From: Silene conica
Taxonomy: Eukaryota; Streptophyta; Magnoliopsida; Caryophyllales; Caryophyllaceae
Assembly (NCBI GenBank): GCA_029255685.2
Contig: CM055317.2
Location: 15,269,501 to 15,333,500, forward strand
Direction: 5' to 3'
DNA: 64,000 nucleotides
The number at the start of each line of letters is the position of its first letter. Position 1 is the first letter of the stretch. Position numbers and translations under genes: made by a program. Below the pieces are notes generated by a model. The model worked only from the letters and a program-made list of their open reading frames with translations, was not told the DNA's origin and ran no database searches. Of the stretch, positions 47,140 to 58,791 are shown in pieces.

Positions 47140-47810
47140 GGAAGCATACCGAGATGTTCTTTCAGAATCCGCGCCCAGGATCTACATCCTAATCCTAGGG
47201 TATTCACTTACTTATTCTATGTTTAAACATTTCGTATTTTAATCATCCACAAGTGTACCCCCCCAGGATCCAGTTATCCTGAGGGAATTATTTGAAAAAC
47301 AAAACCAATTTGGTGATCAATGAGAATATATTTGAGGTATTTTTTATCATAAATACTTGCAATATGTTGTCACTAGAAAAACGAGCTTGAGTCAAATCAC
47401 ACTCAAAATACGAAACATTGCGTGAGTATGGCGAAGTACAAGCAACTGGGACACTGTCGCCCACGATACCTAGCACTCACGAAAGCCTGGCAGCCTCTGA
47501 CTGAGATGGGTATACCCTGAAGCCAGCACCCACACATGGCCAAAAATACACGAGCATGCGCAAACAAAAACGAAACACACAAAGCATAAAAAGCGTCCAC
47601 AGACGCATACTTAAAAAGCAGCACAAACGGCTGCTGAAGATTCCTGGGACCACCCAGTAAAAAGTTCAAACATACCAGAAAAAAAGCAAGAGCAAAATAA
47701 AGGCCCGCCACGCAGGGCCCAGGGCACAGAAATATTCAGGGCACTCGCCCAACCAACAAAACAAGCAAAACAAAAGCAACTAAGTCTGGATGCCACTGAG
47801 GGCGCAGAAG
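47140..47810. other. Spacer between pol and the antisense gene of the Tat element
   Basis: No domain is recognised. Minus-strand open frames here (up to about 100 codons) have no family resemblance. This would hold the 3' UTR and terminator of the antisense gene. Confidence 0.5.
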
Positions 47811-49688
47811 TTAAACGTCGACGGCTCCCTCCACAGCCTGCTCGCCGACCGGACGATGGGAAGACAAAGAACCTTCTTCAGCAGGAGTCTCAACAACCTG
47901 ATCCCGGAAGACGCCGACAGGAGAACCTGGGGGAGCACTCTGGACCTCCGGAGAGCCTGAAAGTGGGGAGCGGAAAGATCCATCGGGGTTGAGGTCAGAG
48001 AAATCAGGGAGCACGGGATGTATGGGGAACATCTCCTTTATCAACTTCTTCTCCTCCTCCAGGTCCCACTTACTATGCTCTCCCGCCTGGAACTCCTCCA
48101 TGCAGGTTATCCTCGCCTCCAAGGAGGAAAAGGGAGCTATGTCATACAGAACTTTCTCCAGGACCTTCTTCTTGTTCTTCGCAGCTTTCAAGAGCGCTTC
48201 CTGCTCCCTACGCCCGGCAAGGGCCTCATCCTTCTCCCTGCGCACTTCGGTAAGAGCCTCTTCCAACTCCTTCACCTGGGCTTGACAGCATATCAGCTCC
48301 TCAGACTTCCGCGTCCGGATTCCCCTCTCTGCCTCCAGTCCGGCCTGCAGAGTCCGCATCTCCTGGGACATGGCCTCCGCCTTGCTGCACCCCATCAATA
48401 TTTTTTGAAAGCCCTGGGGAAGAAATTCAGAAGAACGCTTCAATTACCAAAAGCAAAAACATGGGTGCCGCAAGAGACAAGGGAAAGAGGAGAGAAGAAA
48501 CTCACCGAAAAGACATCCTCCGCTGCCTGCCGCCGCAACGGCACGGCAGGTTGATCCTTCAGCAACGCCTTGGAGCCAGGGGTCAGCAGGCGACCCATAG
48601 CGGACCAAGGATCCTCCTCCAGCTGGCAGCTAAAACCCTCCGGTAAGCGAATAACATCCTCACTAAGGTCCTCTATAATTGGGACAGTAGACTTCTTGAC
48701 CACAGCGGTCGAAGTCGAAGCCTTGTGACGGGTCCTGGAGGAAACGGCAGAAGGAGGAGGGCAGAAAGGAGTAACAGAAGGAGACGATTCGGCAGGCAGA
48801 GCGGCTTTCTTAGAAGCAGGCAGGGGCTCACCCGGCTCTAGCTTCCTTTTCGACAGAGGCTTGACTGATGAAACTATCATCATCTTTCTACGCTCAGCGA
48901 GCATCTCCGCGGGCGTTTTCTTCGTCTGGGCCGAGCTAGTAGACATCTCAGCAGGCTCCTCTTGGGCAAATAGGGTATTGAAGCAGCGGGCGTCAACGTC
49001 CAACCCGAATAGCTTGTTGTAAGTCTCAGTGGGGTTGGCTGAGGGAGTCAATTCTTTCACACCTGCACGAGAAAAAGTGTAAGGGCGTGAGTGGTAACAA
49101 GAACAGAAAACAGAAGAAGGGACTCACGGTACCTTTACTATCTGTGATAGGGTCCTGGAAGATGTAATCAGCAGGCGCAGGAAGCGAGTCCACTCGTACG
49201 AAGACGAACTGGGTGGACCAGCCAGCATCCTTGGCCTTTTTCGGGAGGATAATGGGAAGGTCAATCTTGGAGTGGGCCCGAAGGGTAAACTGGGCATCAC
49301 CCAGGCCTCTGACCGCATAAAAATGGGCTAAATCCCCTAAAGATATATCAATAGAGTGGCGGTTGCTCAACGAGGACAGAGAAAGGAGAATCCTCCAGGC
49401 ATGGGGGTTTATTTGCCAAAGAGGGAGTTTCGAGTGGCGAAGAAACTCCTGTACCAAAGGGGGAAACGGGAAAGACAGGCCCAAAGAAAAGAGATACAGG
49501 TAAAAAGTAGTCCATCCTGGGCAATGCGCATCAGGCGCTTGCCCAGGACGGGGAACGACCATGTCAACACTCTCGTCGAAGGGGAAGAAATCCCTAACCA
49601 CCGAGGGGTCTATCAGAGTAAAGCAGGAGTCAATGCGGTATTTGCTCTCCAACAGAGGACGCTCAGAAAAGGTGTTCGAAGAAGCCAT
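47811..49688 (-). CDS. Antisense three-exon gene of the Tat element (aORF, PF04195-like)
   Basis: Exon 1 is 49688-49133, exon 2 is 49062-48506, exon 3 is 48413-47811. The introns are 70 and 92 bp, both GT-AG. 556 + 557 + 603 = 1716 nt, giving 571 aa plus stop. Starts MASSNTFSERPLLES. Residues about 60-125 (SLGLSFPFPPLVQEFLRH, INPHAWRILLSLSSLSN) resemble the Pfam 'putative gypsy type transposon' family (PF04195). The middle is Ser/Pro/Lys-rich and probably disordered. Exon 3 has a heptad-like charged helix (EALTEVRREKDEALAGRREQ), a likely coiled coil. The function is unknown. Antisense frames of this family are described in Tat-clade elements. It lies between pol and the 3' LTR, tail to tail with pol, so its promoter should be near 49.7-50.1 kb. 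Confidence 0.8.
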
Positions 49689-50080
49689 TGAAAATACTGA
49701 AAAAAGGAGTCACGAAGAATCGTACCTCGGTGAAGAAAAGAAGCAGAAACGGTTGGAAAGATCGGAAGTTGAAGAAGTTTAGAGAGAAAAGGGGCAAAAT
49801 TAAAAAGAAGGAAGATGAAAGATAAATGGTAAAAGTAAGAAGGGTAAAGGAAGGTTTAAATAGGGGAGGTAAATTTAAAATTCGAATTAATGGTGGACAG
49901 TTGGCGGGCGGTTGGCATGCATTAAAGGGGGCACTTGTTGAAACTGGCACACGTCACGTCGAAGTCTCCTCAACTGTCAATCCTACCCGATATTTCTGCG
50001 GGAAGTCCGCATCAAAGTCCTGGACCTGATTTCTGCAGGAGTTCTTGCACAAATATATTTCCACAAGAACTGGGGGCTAA
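49689..50080. other. Upstream region of the antisense gene and polypurine tract
   Basis: Purine-rich on +. AACTGGGGGCTAA at 50068-50080 is the polypurine tract next to the 3' LTR. Read on minus, this interval should contain the promoter and 5' UTR of the antisense gene, and it is very CT-rich on that strand. No TATA box could be fixed with confidence. Confidence 0.55.
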
Positions 50081-50714
50081 TGTTATGCCCTAAAAATGAC
50101 ATTTTTACAAGCTAACACGTGGCACCGTCTAAGTGGATGAAGCGTGTACATGTGGCACCTAAAGTCAAAGGAAAAGCGAGAAGGAAAGTCATATGGGAAG
50201 AAGATTGCACAAGAAGGAAACGAACGCTGGAAACGAGAAAGAAGAAGAGGACGAAATACCTGGGCTCGAGGATTGCCCGAAATGGCCACACACACAAGGA
50301 AGGCCAGAAAAAGCAACTAGAGAAAAGAAGCCAAAATGGGATAAAAGAAGAAGAAGGATCCGTTGGATAGGAAGAGCATCCAACGGTCCATACAAGCATA
50401 ATTGTATATATATGTTAACCTTGTATCATTAGTTCATTCATTCATTATCATACTTAGCATACATAACACTAAGAAAAACTCAACAAATACTTGTAATCGC
50501 ACACACACTCTGAAAGAGAATTCTAGTGGAACTTGGAAGAACTCTTCTTCCCGCAGTTTTTCCCCAAGGGGCTTCCTGCGTCATCAACCTTCTTGCCTCT
50601 CATACTTCTCCTTTTTACTCTTCTAAACATTTACTTTGTCTAAATACATCACTTAATAGGCTTGGAATCACTATAACCTCCTAAAAGAACATTAGGTAAA
50701 TTTTGACCTAAACA
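50081..50714 (+). repeat. 3' LTR of the Tat element
   Basis: 634 bp, TGTTATGCCC to CCTAAACA, uninterrupted. It preserves the empty Helitron site AAGCATAATTG at about 50394. Confidence 0.95.
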
Positions 50715-51537
50715 ATTATTATCAAAAAGTTTTTGAGGAAAAAAAATTCAATAGAAAAAAATAACGTATAGGCGTCGAAAAAGACGGTCAAAAGTGCATC
50801 TTGGAGACCGCAATAAAGCAAATGAGAACAAAACAAATAAACGGAGGAAGTATATAATATAGTCGCTAACTATAAAATAACATTTTTTTCAAACCCTCCA
50901 TAAAATTGATTATGTCCTATTGATATGTGTAATCATCATCACTATGTCTTGGTACTCTGTATTTATCTTTAAGGTTCTAGTATGATCATTTCAATTAAAC
51001 TGTTAATGAGTTGGTCCAAATTATCAGAAACTAGTTAACTTCTGCTTCTGAAGATTAAAGAAATCTGAAATCGCTTAATCTTTAGTAAATAATCCATAAG
51101 AAATAAAAAGCATATTATAACTTCGAATCCATGACCCTCGCGAGCCTCGTCCCCAGCATTGAATCAAGCAGAATATCCATCTTATTCATCAAATTCTTCA
51201 CATTTATTTTTAATGTGAAATTATAAGAGCTACCTACATATTTATGCTCAAAAGAAAAGAAAACATAAACAATCTGATTAATGAGAGGGAATAGTGTCAA
51301 AGGTGCATCAATACAGCTCAATGAACCTTAAATCAGGGACTAAATTACTTACTTAAATACTTAAATAAAATAAAAACAAAAAAATAAAGTTGGTCCATTC
51401 ATAGTTGTTATAGTACTACGGAAATGTTGTTAAAAATCAGGTAATAGAAACTTTAGTTTTACCAACCCATTGCCAACTTTTCTTGTATTATTATTCGTTA
51501 ATGTAACCGCCGAAACGTAGAACAAAACAGTAATTCT
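50715..51537. other. Intergenic, no gene
   Basis: AT-rich. ACGGAGGAAGTATATAA at about 50842 is like the right end of a Stowaway element, but I found no left partner. No coding frame with family resemblance. Confidence 0.4.
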
Positions 51538-51745
51538 CCTGTACGACCGTCTCACCCGTGTTTTTTTACAAAATGTGACCATTTTGTGGTAAAATGTGAC
51601 CACTTATTGATAAACAGTGACCACTTTTGAAAAATAGGTCATTTTTTTCTTAAAAAAAGTGGTCACTATTTACTCAAAAGTGGTCACTACTTATCACAAT
51701 ATGGTCACTTTTCAACTGGTCGCACGTGCGACGGTCTTATACAAG
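51538..51745. mobile_element. Long-hairpin MITE with GTGACCA repeats
   Basis: The left CTGTACGACCGTCTCACCCG and the right (reversed) CTTGTATAAGACCGTCGCACG are inverted ends. Nearly the whole body folds back: AAATGTGACCA and AGTGACCACTTTT words on the left have reverse complements TGGTCAC and AAAAGTGGTCACT on the right, centred near 51650. No target duplication was pinned down. The superfamily is unknown; termini with AAGACCGTC are seen in Mutator-like MITEs. Confidence 0.7.
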
Positions 51746-51789
51746 TTTTAATAAAAATAAAGTCGTACGAGTAGTCATCTTTTACACAA

Positions 51790-51975
51790 ATTCTTATTTG
51801 CAACCGCACTATCCGTCGCAAGCTTGTGACGGATACCGTTTCCTCTCACAAAATAACCACTTTTTCTCTTTCTCCAACATTATTCATGTGGTCCCCTTTC
51901 TCCACTAACTCATTTTCTATCTATTTTATCTCATAAAATATCCGTCACAAATAGCGTCGCAAGCAAGACTTACTA
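51790..51975. mobile_element. MITE-like element with TCCGTCRCAA ends
   Basis: ACTATCCGTCGCAAGCTTGTGACGGATACC near the left and ATATCCGTCACAAATAGCGTCGCAAGC near the right share repeated CGTC(G/A)CAA words. Relatives are near 14510, 37620 and 52270. Exact ends are not resolved. Confidence 0.4.
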
Positions 51976-52734
51976 CATCTTTTTATGTACTGCCCGTAGA
52001 GTCGTAGACAACTAGCAAACTGCAACTAAAGTTATCCTTTACTTTTTGCGTCTCAAAAATTAGGAAGATGCAACAGCCTGCTACTTGCATGCTATGTACG
52101 AAGTATAAATTTAAAGAGTCACCCTTCTAATAAATAATACTCCGTATATGTTATAAATCGAAAACAGACACTTTATTTTCACAATAAAGCAGGTGAATAT
52201 ATAGGAAATAAAACATTTTATAGAATATCACTTGTATTTTGTTAGAGGGGCACTCTTGTCTTCAATTTATGACGGATAGTGTTCATTTTCAATGAGAATT
52301 TGTGATATAAATTTGGCTTCTCTTGGCTACTCTTGGTTATACGACTGAGGTTTAAGTCGGGCCGCCACTTCAGAGTTCTCCTTAATTTTGGGTTAATTTG
52401 GATTGGGTCGGGTCATTTTGGACTTGGGGTATATTTGGATTTATTTTGGGGCAAATGGGTCAGGTTATAATAAAAGAGAAAAAGTCATTTCAAGTCCTTT
52501 AGATTCAATTAGAGTCATGTTTTCTTAGATTATTTTTGGGTTTGTGGTCTCAAATTAGATCATTTTTGGGCCGCGTCAGTTATGGATCAAAAAAACTCGG
52601 ATCATGTTTGGGTTGAGTTTTTGGTAACATTCGGGTCAATTTTCGGTATCAGCCATAGCTTTTGAATCGGGATGCTTTTGTCAAGTCTAGTTATACTATA
52701 CTTGTAGTTGTGGCTGTTCATAAGTCTCGTATGT
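51976..52734. other. Intergenic, GGGTC/GGGTT-rich low-complexity tract
   Basis: 52340-52690 is rich in TTTGGGT, GGGTCGGGTCA and CGGGTCAATTT words, a degenerate tandem texture common in plant repeats. No gene. Confidence 0.4.
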
Positions 52735-52952
52735 TATTGTTGATATTAGAATTGAACTCTCTTCGTTTAAAGAAGTAAAAATTACGCATTGTTTTCGTGA
52801 GGCTAATAAAGTCTCCCACTTTATGGCTTGTTTGGAAGATTGGAACATTCATGTTATATTCTTTCGAGATGGGTTAACAATCAATGACTTTCATACTCCT
52901 TCACCCAAAAGGATGAGATATGTTGATCTTATTTTTAAAGAATCTAACTAGT
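52735..52952 (+). pseudogene. RNase H-like fragment, probably from a LINE
   Basis: From 52775 one frame reads VKITHCFREANKVSHFMA and then CLEDWNIHVIFFRDG. The H-x-x-REANKV pattern is the conserved block of the plant RVT_3 RNase H domain found at the C-terminus of many plant LINEs and related genes. Upstream text (DIRIELSSF) fits in another frame, implying a frameshift. Only about 70 codons survive, with no RT nearby. Confidence 0.5.
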
Positions 52953-53539
52953 TTTTTTCCTTATTAAAAATCCTTTTTATTATAAAAGGGATAGAATTTC
53001 TTGCAATCCTATTGGTCCATAATTTTTAAAAAGAAAAAAAAAATATTTTCATTTTTGTAGGGTCCTCCATATTCTTTGTCTGAATTAATTAGTTGCTCCA
53101 TTTTTTCCTTTTAATTAATTTCTCATAAGTTTAAATTTAAAAATACAAGAGACCTTTATTTTGTAAGATTTATGCTAAGTTGTTAACTACTATTAAAATC
53201 AACATCTAAAAAAAGTCATGAAAATTAAATCAACCTCCATTCAAAACAAGATATATCTATTTTAAAAAATCATTGATAAAACCATTATTAAACTAAGAAA
53301 TTAAAATATAATAATATCATCAATTAACTAAACAAATCTAAAAAAAATTTATAAATTCACATCAACTACATGTATACGTTAGAATACAGGTGAAGAGTCT
53401 TTATGCGAGACTGATTTGTGTGTTAATGTGACCAGATTCCAAACTTAAGGGGCTAATCACCACTCACACGATAAATAAGAAACAATAATTATTCAATAAA
53501 ATCAGCATGAAAAGTCGTTTAAATTTTTTTACTAACAAA

Positions 53540-53585
53540 TGATTAATGAGTAAACACGTGCAATTATGCACGAGTATAAAACTAG
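53540..53585 (+). mobile_element. Helitron 3' terminus (degenerate)
   Basis: CGTGCA-ATTA-TGCACG forms a hairpin and is followed by AGTATAAAACTAG at 53585 with T next, the Helitron 3' pattern (hairpin, then CTRR, then T). The matching 5' TC end was not found with confidence; it may lie near 52942. Confidence 0.5.
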
Positions 53586-55310
53586 TTTTATATATTAAAG
53601 CAACAACTACAGTGTTGACGTGTCAACCTGTGGTTGAAAGTCAATTTTTCAAAGTAAAATTTCAGTGGGCCATTTATGTTCAATGAATGATTTAATTGTT
53701 TTGGTACGTATGCGGATTAAATTGTTTGATATAAATTGCATTCCTCTATAATGTATTCTAAATTATTATTATATGAACAATATTTCTATATTTTTAACAA
53801 TAACCTTATTAATTAGAAGCACACTGAAAATATTAAACTAATAATTACTAATATAAAAGAATTGACTTAAAACACCCAAAAAAGGGAAAAATGGCAAACG
53901 AAAAACTATAACAATTTTTTTTTAAAAAAAAAATATATAGATAGCTTCTTCAATCATCAATTGTTACTCAAGAGTAATGGGTAAAACTCGCACATAAAAA
54001 GATTCTGAAAAAATAAATAAAAACAATATAATAAATTGTTAAAATTGCATTAAAAAGAAATATTTTTATTAAAGATTAAAAGCTATTAGAATTTTTAAAA
54101 AAAGCAAACAATAATCAGAGATTAATACAAGTGAGAAAAAAACAAAATGTGTAAATGGACATTCGCATATATAAATATACAATACTATCAATTATTGTAT
54201 GTAATCAATTAATTCTTTTTTTTACCCTCCATGAATGAATCTCAATCGTTCAACGAAAGACCATTGACAATGAAAAGAACTTGTCTTATACGAAGGATTG
54301 AGAGACAAAAATGTGAGATATATACGACAGCCTAAATTTAGGATTGTATTTATATAATGTGAGATTTGTATGGTGGTGTATATTTAGACAATTTGAGAAT
54401 GTGAAGTGAGATAGGGACCCTGTAGAATTGTGAGCTAAATTGCTAGATCATATTGTTACAAATTAGATACGTAAGTTTTTAAATGACTTTGTAGAAGATT
54501 ATCTGGATAAATTTATGCAAAACAGTTATGTGTTAGTTCTATTCGTGATGCCAATCATGCCTAATAAAAAAATATTCATAACTACGTCTATATTCTAGCA
54601 TATGTTAAGTCTGCATTGTGTTTTTGGTCCATAAGTTTTTTAACTTTTCTTTTATTCATAGTATTTGACCAATTTAAAATTGAGACAAGTAATCCATCTT
54701 TAATGACAATTTACCATCATAAGGCGATTTATCTTACTACCTATGTCAAGGTTAGACAAAAGACAATATTTAGTTCCTTCTCACTTTGACGGAAAAAAAA
54801 TCTTCGTAATTTTATGTTTTGCAATGACAATAAATGAACTGATTGGGAGTCAATTTTTATCTTCAAGGTCGGTGTTTATAAATGATCAAATTCTGTTTTG
54901 CTATTTTAAGGGTCACAAATGTAAATGGATTGAAATTTTGATTTGTGACAATGATATGCACATATCTAATAAAACAAATAATATAGTCTAAAGAAATATT
55001 TGAGAAATTGTAGTACCATTTACTTAAGATTGTATAATATATTTTCTTCCATTTTTTATATCTACTATGTTCACATGTGATATATTTTTGAATATTAATT
55101 GTATTGTTTATTTTTTTGGGTTACATAATTGTATTGTTTATATTAACATATCTTTATGACAACTTGGAGAATGAAATCATAATACAAATTAAAAATATTA
55201 ACTAATACATTAATCATAATTGAATCATCACTTTTTATATTCTCTGGCAACAAGTTAATAACCACATTTAAAATAACAAACTCATGTAATTTACACGGGT
55301 TTAAGACTAA
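53586..55310 (+). mobile_element. Second, degenerate Helitron abutting the first
   Basis: The start TTTTATATATTAAAGCAACAAC...GACGTGTCAACC resembles that of the 38236 Helitron (TCTATATATAAGTATAAA...GACACGTGTCAAC). Near 55289-55310, TGTAATTTACACGGGTTTAAGACTAA is a decayed hairpin followed by CTAA and T. About 1.7 kb, AT-rich, non-coding. The TC start is not conserved, so the 5' call is by similarity only. Confidence 0.5.
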
Positions 55311-56150
55311 TAAAATAACAAATAAATAAATCATGTCCAAACATCTTACCAAGCTAGGGTTATTCGTTAGCACGGTTCAAAAGTGGATTAGACCGGACCA
55401 AATGGATGTCATTTTATACTAAAACTAGAATTTGGACCGAGTTAGATGCACAAATAGATTGGATTAGCATTTAGACCAGATTAAATAGATTGAATGCGGA
55501 ATAATTGATACTTTTTAAAATAATTATTATTTATGTTACTAACTAAATATGTGTAGATTATGAAGTATATAATTAAGTTTGTAAAATTGAGACATACCTT
55601 GTATTTAATTTCTTGACTATAATTTGAATATTTTTTTCTAAAATGGGGTTGAAAAAGAAAGTTATTGCCTTGTTGGTGACATCTTATAAGAAATGTTTTC
55701 GATTAAAGGCTTATTCCACTCTCCGCACAGTCCATTTAATTTGGTCCACAACAATCAAGCGAAAGAGCTAATCATAACATATTGACTTTAAACACAAAGT
55801 TTGGTGCGATACTTTGATTCGATCCGTATAGTATTTCGTATTGCAGTTTGATCCTTAAACCAAACCACTTAATAATTAGAAAAATGCTTGATTCAATAAA
55901 GAAAGATACAAACTTTCTATTCTCGTAAAACGCAATTTACAATGGTAGAGTTAGAATTCTAACTTAGGGGGGCGATTTTTTTAAAAAGGGCAAAAGGCTA
56001 ATTATATAAAATATACTAGGTACTTCCATTTTTGGAAATATAATTAAAATTTTATGAAAATTTCATCCGTCGAGGAGGCGAGGGCTCTTGCTAACCCCCT
56101 CTCCTAGATCCTTAACTGCGATACTTCCATTTTGGCGCAATTATGTGAAA
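55311..56150. other. Intergenic, no gene
   Basis: 55370-55500 repeats GGATTAGACCGGACC- and TAGACCAGATTAAA-like words. Nothing else recognised. Confidence 0.4.
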
Positions 56151-56685
56151 AGCAATAAAACGGTTATTCCTTTAAAACCGTTGTTAATAGTTGAAGGGGA
56201 GATCAACGGTTGTTCCTTTAAAACCTCTTGTTCTTATAAACACCACAATACCACGCAAATACAAACACAAACACAAACACAGGCAGTAAGCACAAACACA
56301 AACACCCTCCCATGTCGTCGTCTATTGTCGTCGTCTCTTTCTCATTGTCTCTGTCACTTCCGTCACCGTCGTCGTCGTCTCTTTATCACTATCTCTGTCT
56401 CTTTATCAGGTATGTATATCTATCTCTTAATATTTTATATGATTTTTGTATTTTTGTTTTGGTTTGTTTGATGTTGTTGATGATTTTATTCAGTATTTGT
56501 TTTTGTTTGTTTTTCCTCTTTAGAGTTTTAGGATTTATGATGTTCCTATCAAAGTCTATGCATGCCTTTAGAATTTTAGCCTACGTTTAGGGTTTAGGAT
56601 CTCTCTCAGTTTTGTCGTTGTCTTTATCTCTTTTTCATTGTCTATGTTACTTTCGTTGTCGTCGTCGTCTCTTTATCAGTATCTA

Positions 56686-58791
56686 TGTAATACCTCGAAA
56701 ATTTTGTTATGATATTTACTTTTATATTTGTCGTGTCGATTGTTTTTAAACGTTATTAGTATTCGATAAATAAATTATCGAATGGTATCTTTTAACGCTA
56801 CTAGTGGGGTTTGATCTCGAGACCTTTGGCACAACTTTGGGCCTCGAATTATGTGCTTTTACAAGTCAGCCCATACTTTCTACAAACCCTCAAACCTCAC
56901 GTTCAACATCTCTATACCGCCTTATATCACCCTTTTGTTCTGACCTAATTTACCCTAATTCTACCTTAGTCTACACACAACCAACACCAACCTTTTGCAG
57001 CCGCCACCTCAGAGATGGGAGAGGAGTTTTGTACGACGGGTTTAGACCGGGCTAGGGCGGTTAGTTTTGATCGTAAATCAGGTATGTCAAACTCGTTGTC
57101 TTTGTGTTTTGCGTAGTGTTGCAGTCGGATTCGAAGGGGTAGTTCGTCCTTAGTCTCGGTCTATGCTAGCACGACTTTACTGGGGTGGTTAGGGTAGGAG
57201 TAGGGTGGTGGTTACAGTGGTGTACAACCGGTAGGGTAGTTGTCAAAGGGACGTTTGTTTCCCTGTGATATCGCGGAATTAGTGTTTTGGGGGTGGTATC
57301 ACCATTGACTCGGGGGAGGTCGACACGGTGGTATCACCATTGCTTAAGGGACTGATGTCAGGGGCAGTTTGGACGGTGGTTTCAGGTGGTATCGGAGTTG
57401 GTAGTAATGTCGACAGCGGGTTTAGTGCAGACGGGTTTTGGGTGTTTGGGTGAGGAACCAGACCTGGTTGGGGCCTTGGTTCACCTCGCCGGAGGTTGTC
57501 GTGGAGTGGCTGGTTGTCGGTGTTGGAACAGGTGTAGTGGGTACTGGGTATGGTGGTTGTCGGCGGTGATAGCGGTGTTACACGATTTTGGTGAGGTCTA
57601 TTTTATGCGTGTTGATGGGGTCGGTTTTATGCGTGTTGGTGGGGTCGTGGAAGAGTAGTGTGTTCATGTCTTTTCATATTTCTTTTTGTCCTTCTTATTA
57701 TTCTTAGTAGTATTAATATTATTATTAATATTTATTATCCTTGTTATTATAATTATTCTATTACTAATTTTATTAGTGTGTTGGTGGTAATAGTAATAAG
57801 TTAGTAATTTACTAAATTATATTAGTTGGAGGTTTTACGAGTCGGGAAGTGTCCTTTTTAAGAAAGTTGCTATTTTGGGAAAGTTTCCATTTTGGAAAAC
57901 TTTCCACTTTTAGAAGGTTGCTATTTATATTAAGTATACTTTCTGATATGGGGGTTTTGGGTAGTTTATTAATTGTTACGTAATATATGTTTAGGTGACG
58001 GTTTCTGCGTGGAACATTTCTAGCTGCTGCGTGGTTATCATTTCTGTTCCGCAAGTTGAGGTAGGGGAATATTTGTGAAGTTAATTATGACATGAGATGT
58101 GTTGTTAATTATTGTGAGTTTTGTATTATTGTTCAGATGCTAATATCCTGATGTTCTTAATTGTATATATATATATTTGTATGTGATATGGAGCGGAGAT
58201 AATGGGTTTTGTGATATGAAGCGGAGATAATGGGTCTTGTGATATGGAGCGGAGATAATGGGTCTTGTGATATAGAGCGGAGATAATGGATCTTGTGATA
58301 TGGTGTGGAGATACTGGGTCTTGTGATATGGTGTGGTGTGATACTGGGTCTTGTGATATGGTGTGGGGTGATATTGGGTCTTATGATATGGAGACGGAGT
58401 GGTGATCTGATCTATTATAATTTATGTTTTATTAATGTTTTCCTACTCAACCTCGTGGTTGACCCTGTTTATTCATGATCACCTGTGATGAACCAAATTA
58501 TTGGGGAGCAGATTGACAGGTACATGAGACTATGGGAGCTGAAAGGGAAGGGACAACTTGGATCCGGACCAGACTAGAGTCTAGATCACCATAGTTATTC
58601 TTTTATGAGTTGTTTGAACTTTTCACTTATGTTTACGAAATAGTTGTAAGAACGTTAGTTGACTGTTTATATTTAATAAAGTACTGTGTTCTTTTCCTTT
58701 GTTATCTACTACCTCGGTATTCCGAAATGGTATCACCCTTAATTATCTAGGGTGTCTTAGTTCAGGCCCCTGAATAAATGGGGGTGTTACA
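56686..58791. mobile_element. Solo LTR, 2106 bp, gypsy (Tekay/Del-like)
   Basis: TGTAATACCTCGAAAATT at the start, ATGGGGGTGTTACA at the end, and a perfect 5-bp duplication ATCTA at 56681-56685 and 58792-58796. The TGTAATACC/GGGTGTTACA ends and the length fit LTRs of plant Tekay/Del chromoviruses (from memory). No primer-binding site, gag or pol inside. Contains a minisatellite at 58183-58382. Confidence 0.85.
58183..58382. repeat. Minisatellite, 28-30 bp x 7
   Basis: The unit is GTGATATGGAGCGGAGATAA plus TGGGTCTT. The first five units are 28 bp, the last two 30 bp with a GTGTG expansion. A partial unit follows. Lies in the solo LTR. Confidence 0.92.

Larger units (their letters stand above)
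37918..50714 (+). mobile_element. Ty3/gypsy Tat/Retand-type element, 12.8 kb including a Helitron
   Basis: Flanked by the 5-bp duplication ATTAT (37913-37917 and 50715-50719). Both LTRs are 634 bp once the 2615-bp Helitron is removed from the 5' copy (3249 - 2615 = 634), and I saw no difference between them, so the insertion is recent. Order: 5' LTR, primer-binding site, gag-protease, UAG, RT-RNase H-second RNase H-integrase, antisense gene, polypurine tract, 3' LTR. A second RNase H and an extra antisense frame near the 3' LTR are hallmarks of the Tat clade. Much GC-richer than its surroundings. Net length without the Helitron is 10,182 bp. Confidence 0.95.

Noticed and set aside
56088-56590. 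Open frames of 127 and 92 codons rich in Ser, Leu and Phe
   Set aside because: They come from TCGTCGTC and TTTTTGTTT simple sequence within the CACTA remnant.
58183-58382. CRISPR-like array
   Set aside because: Units are contiguous without spacers and the DNA is plant nuclear; it is a minisatellite.
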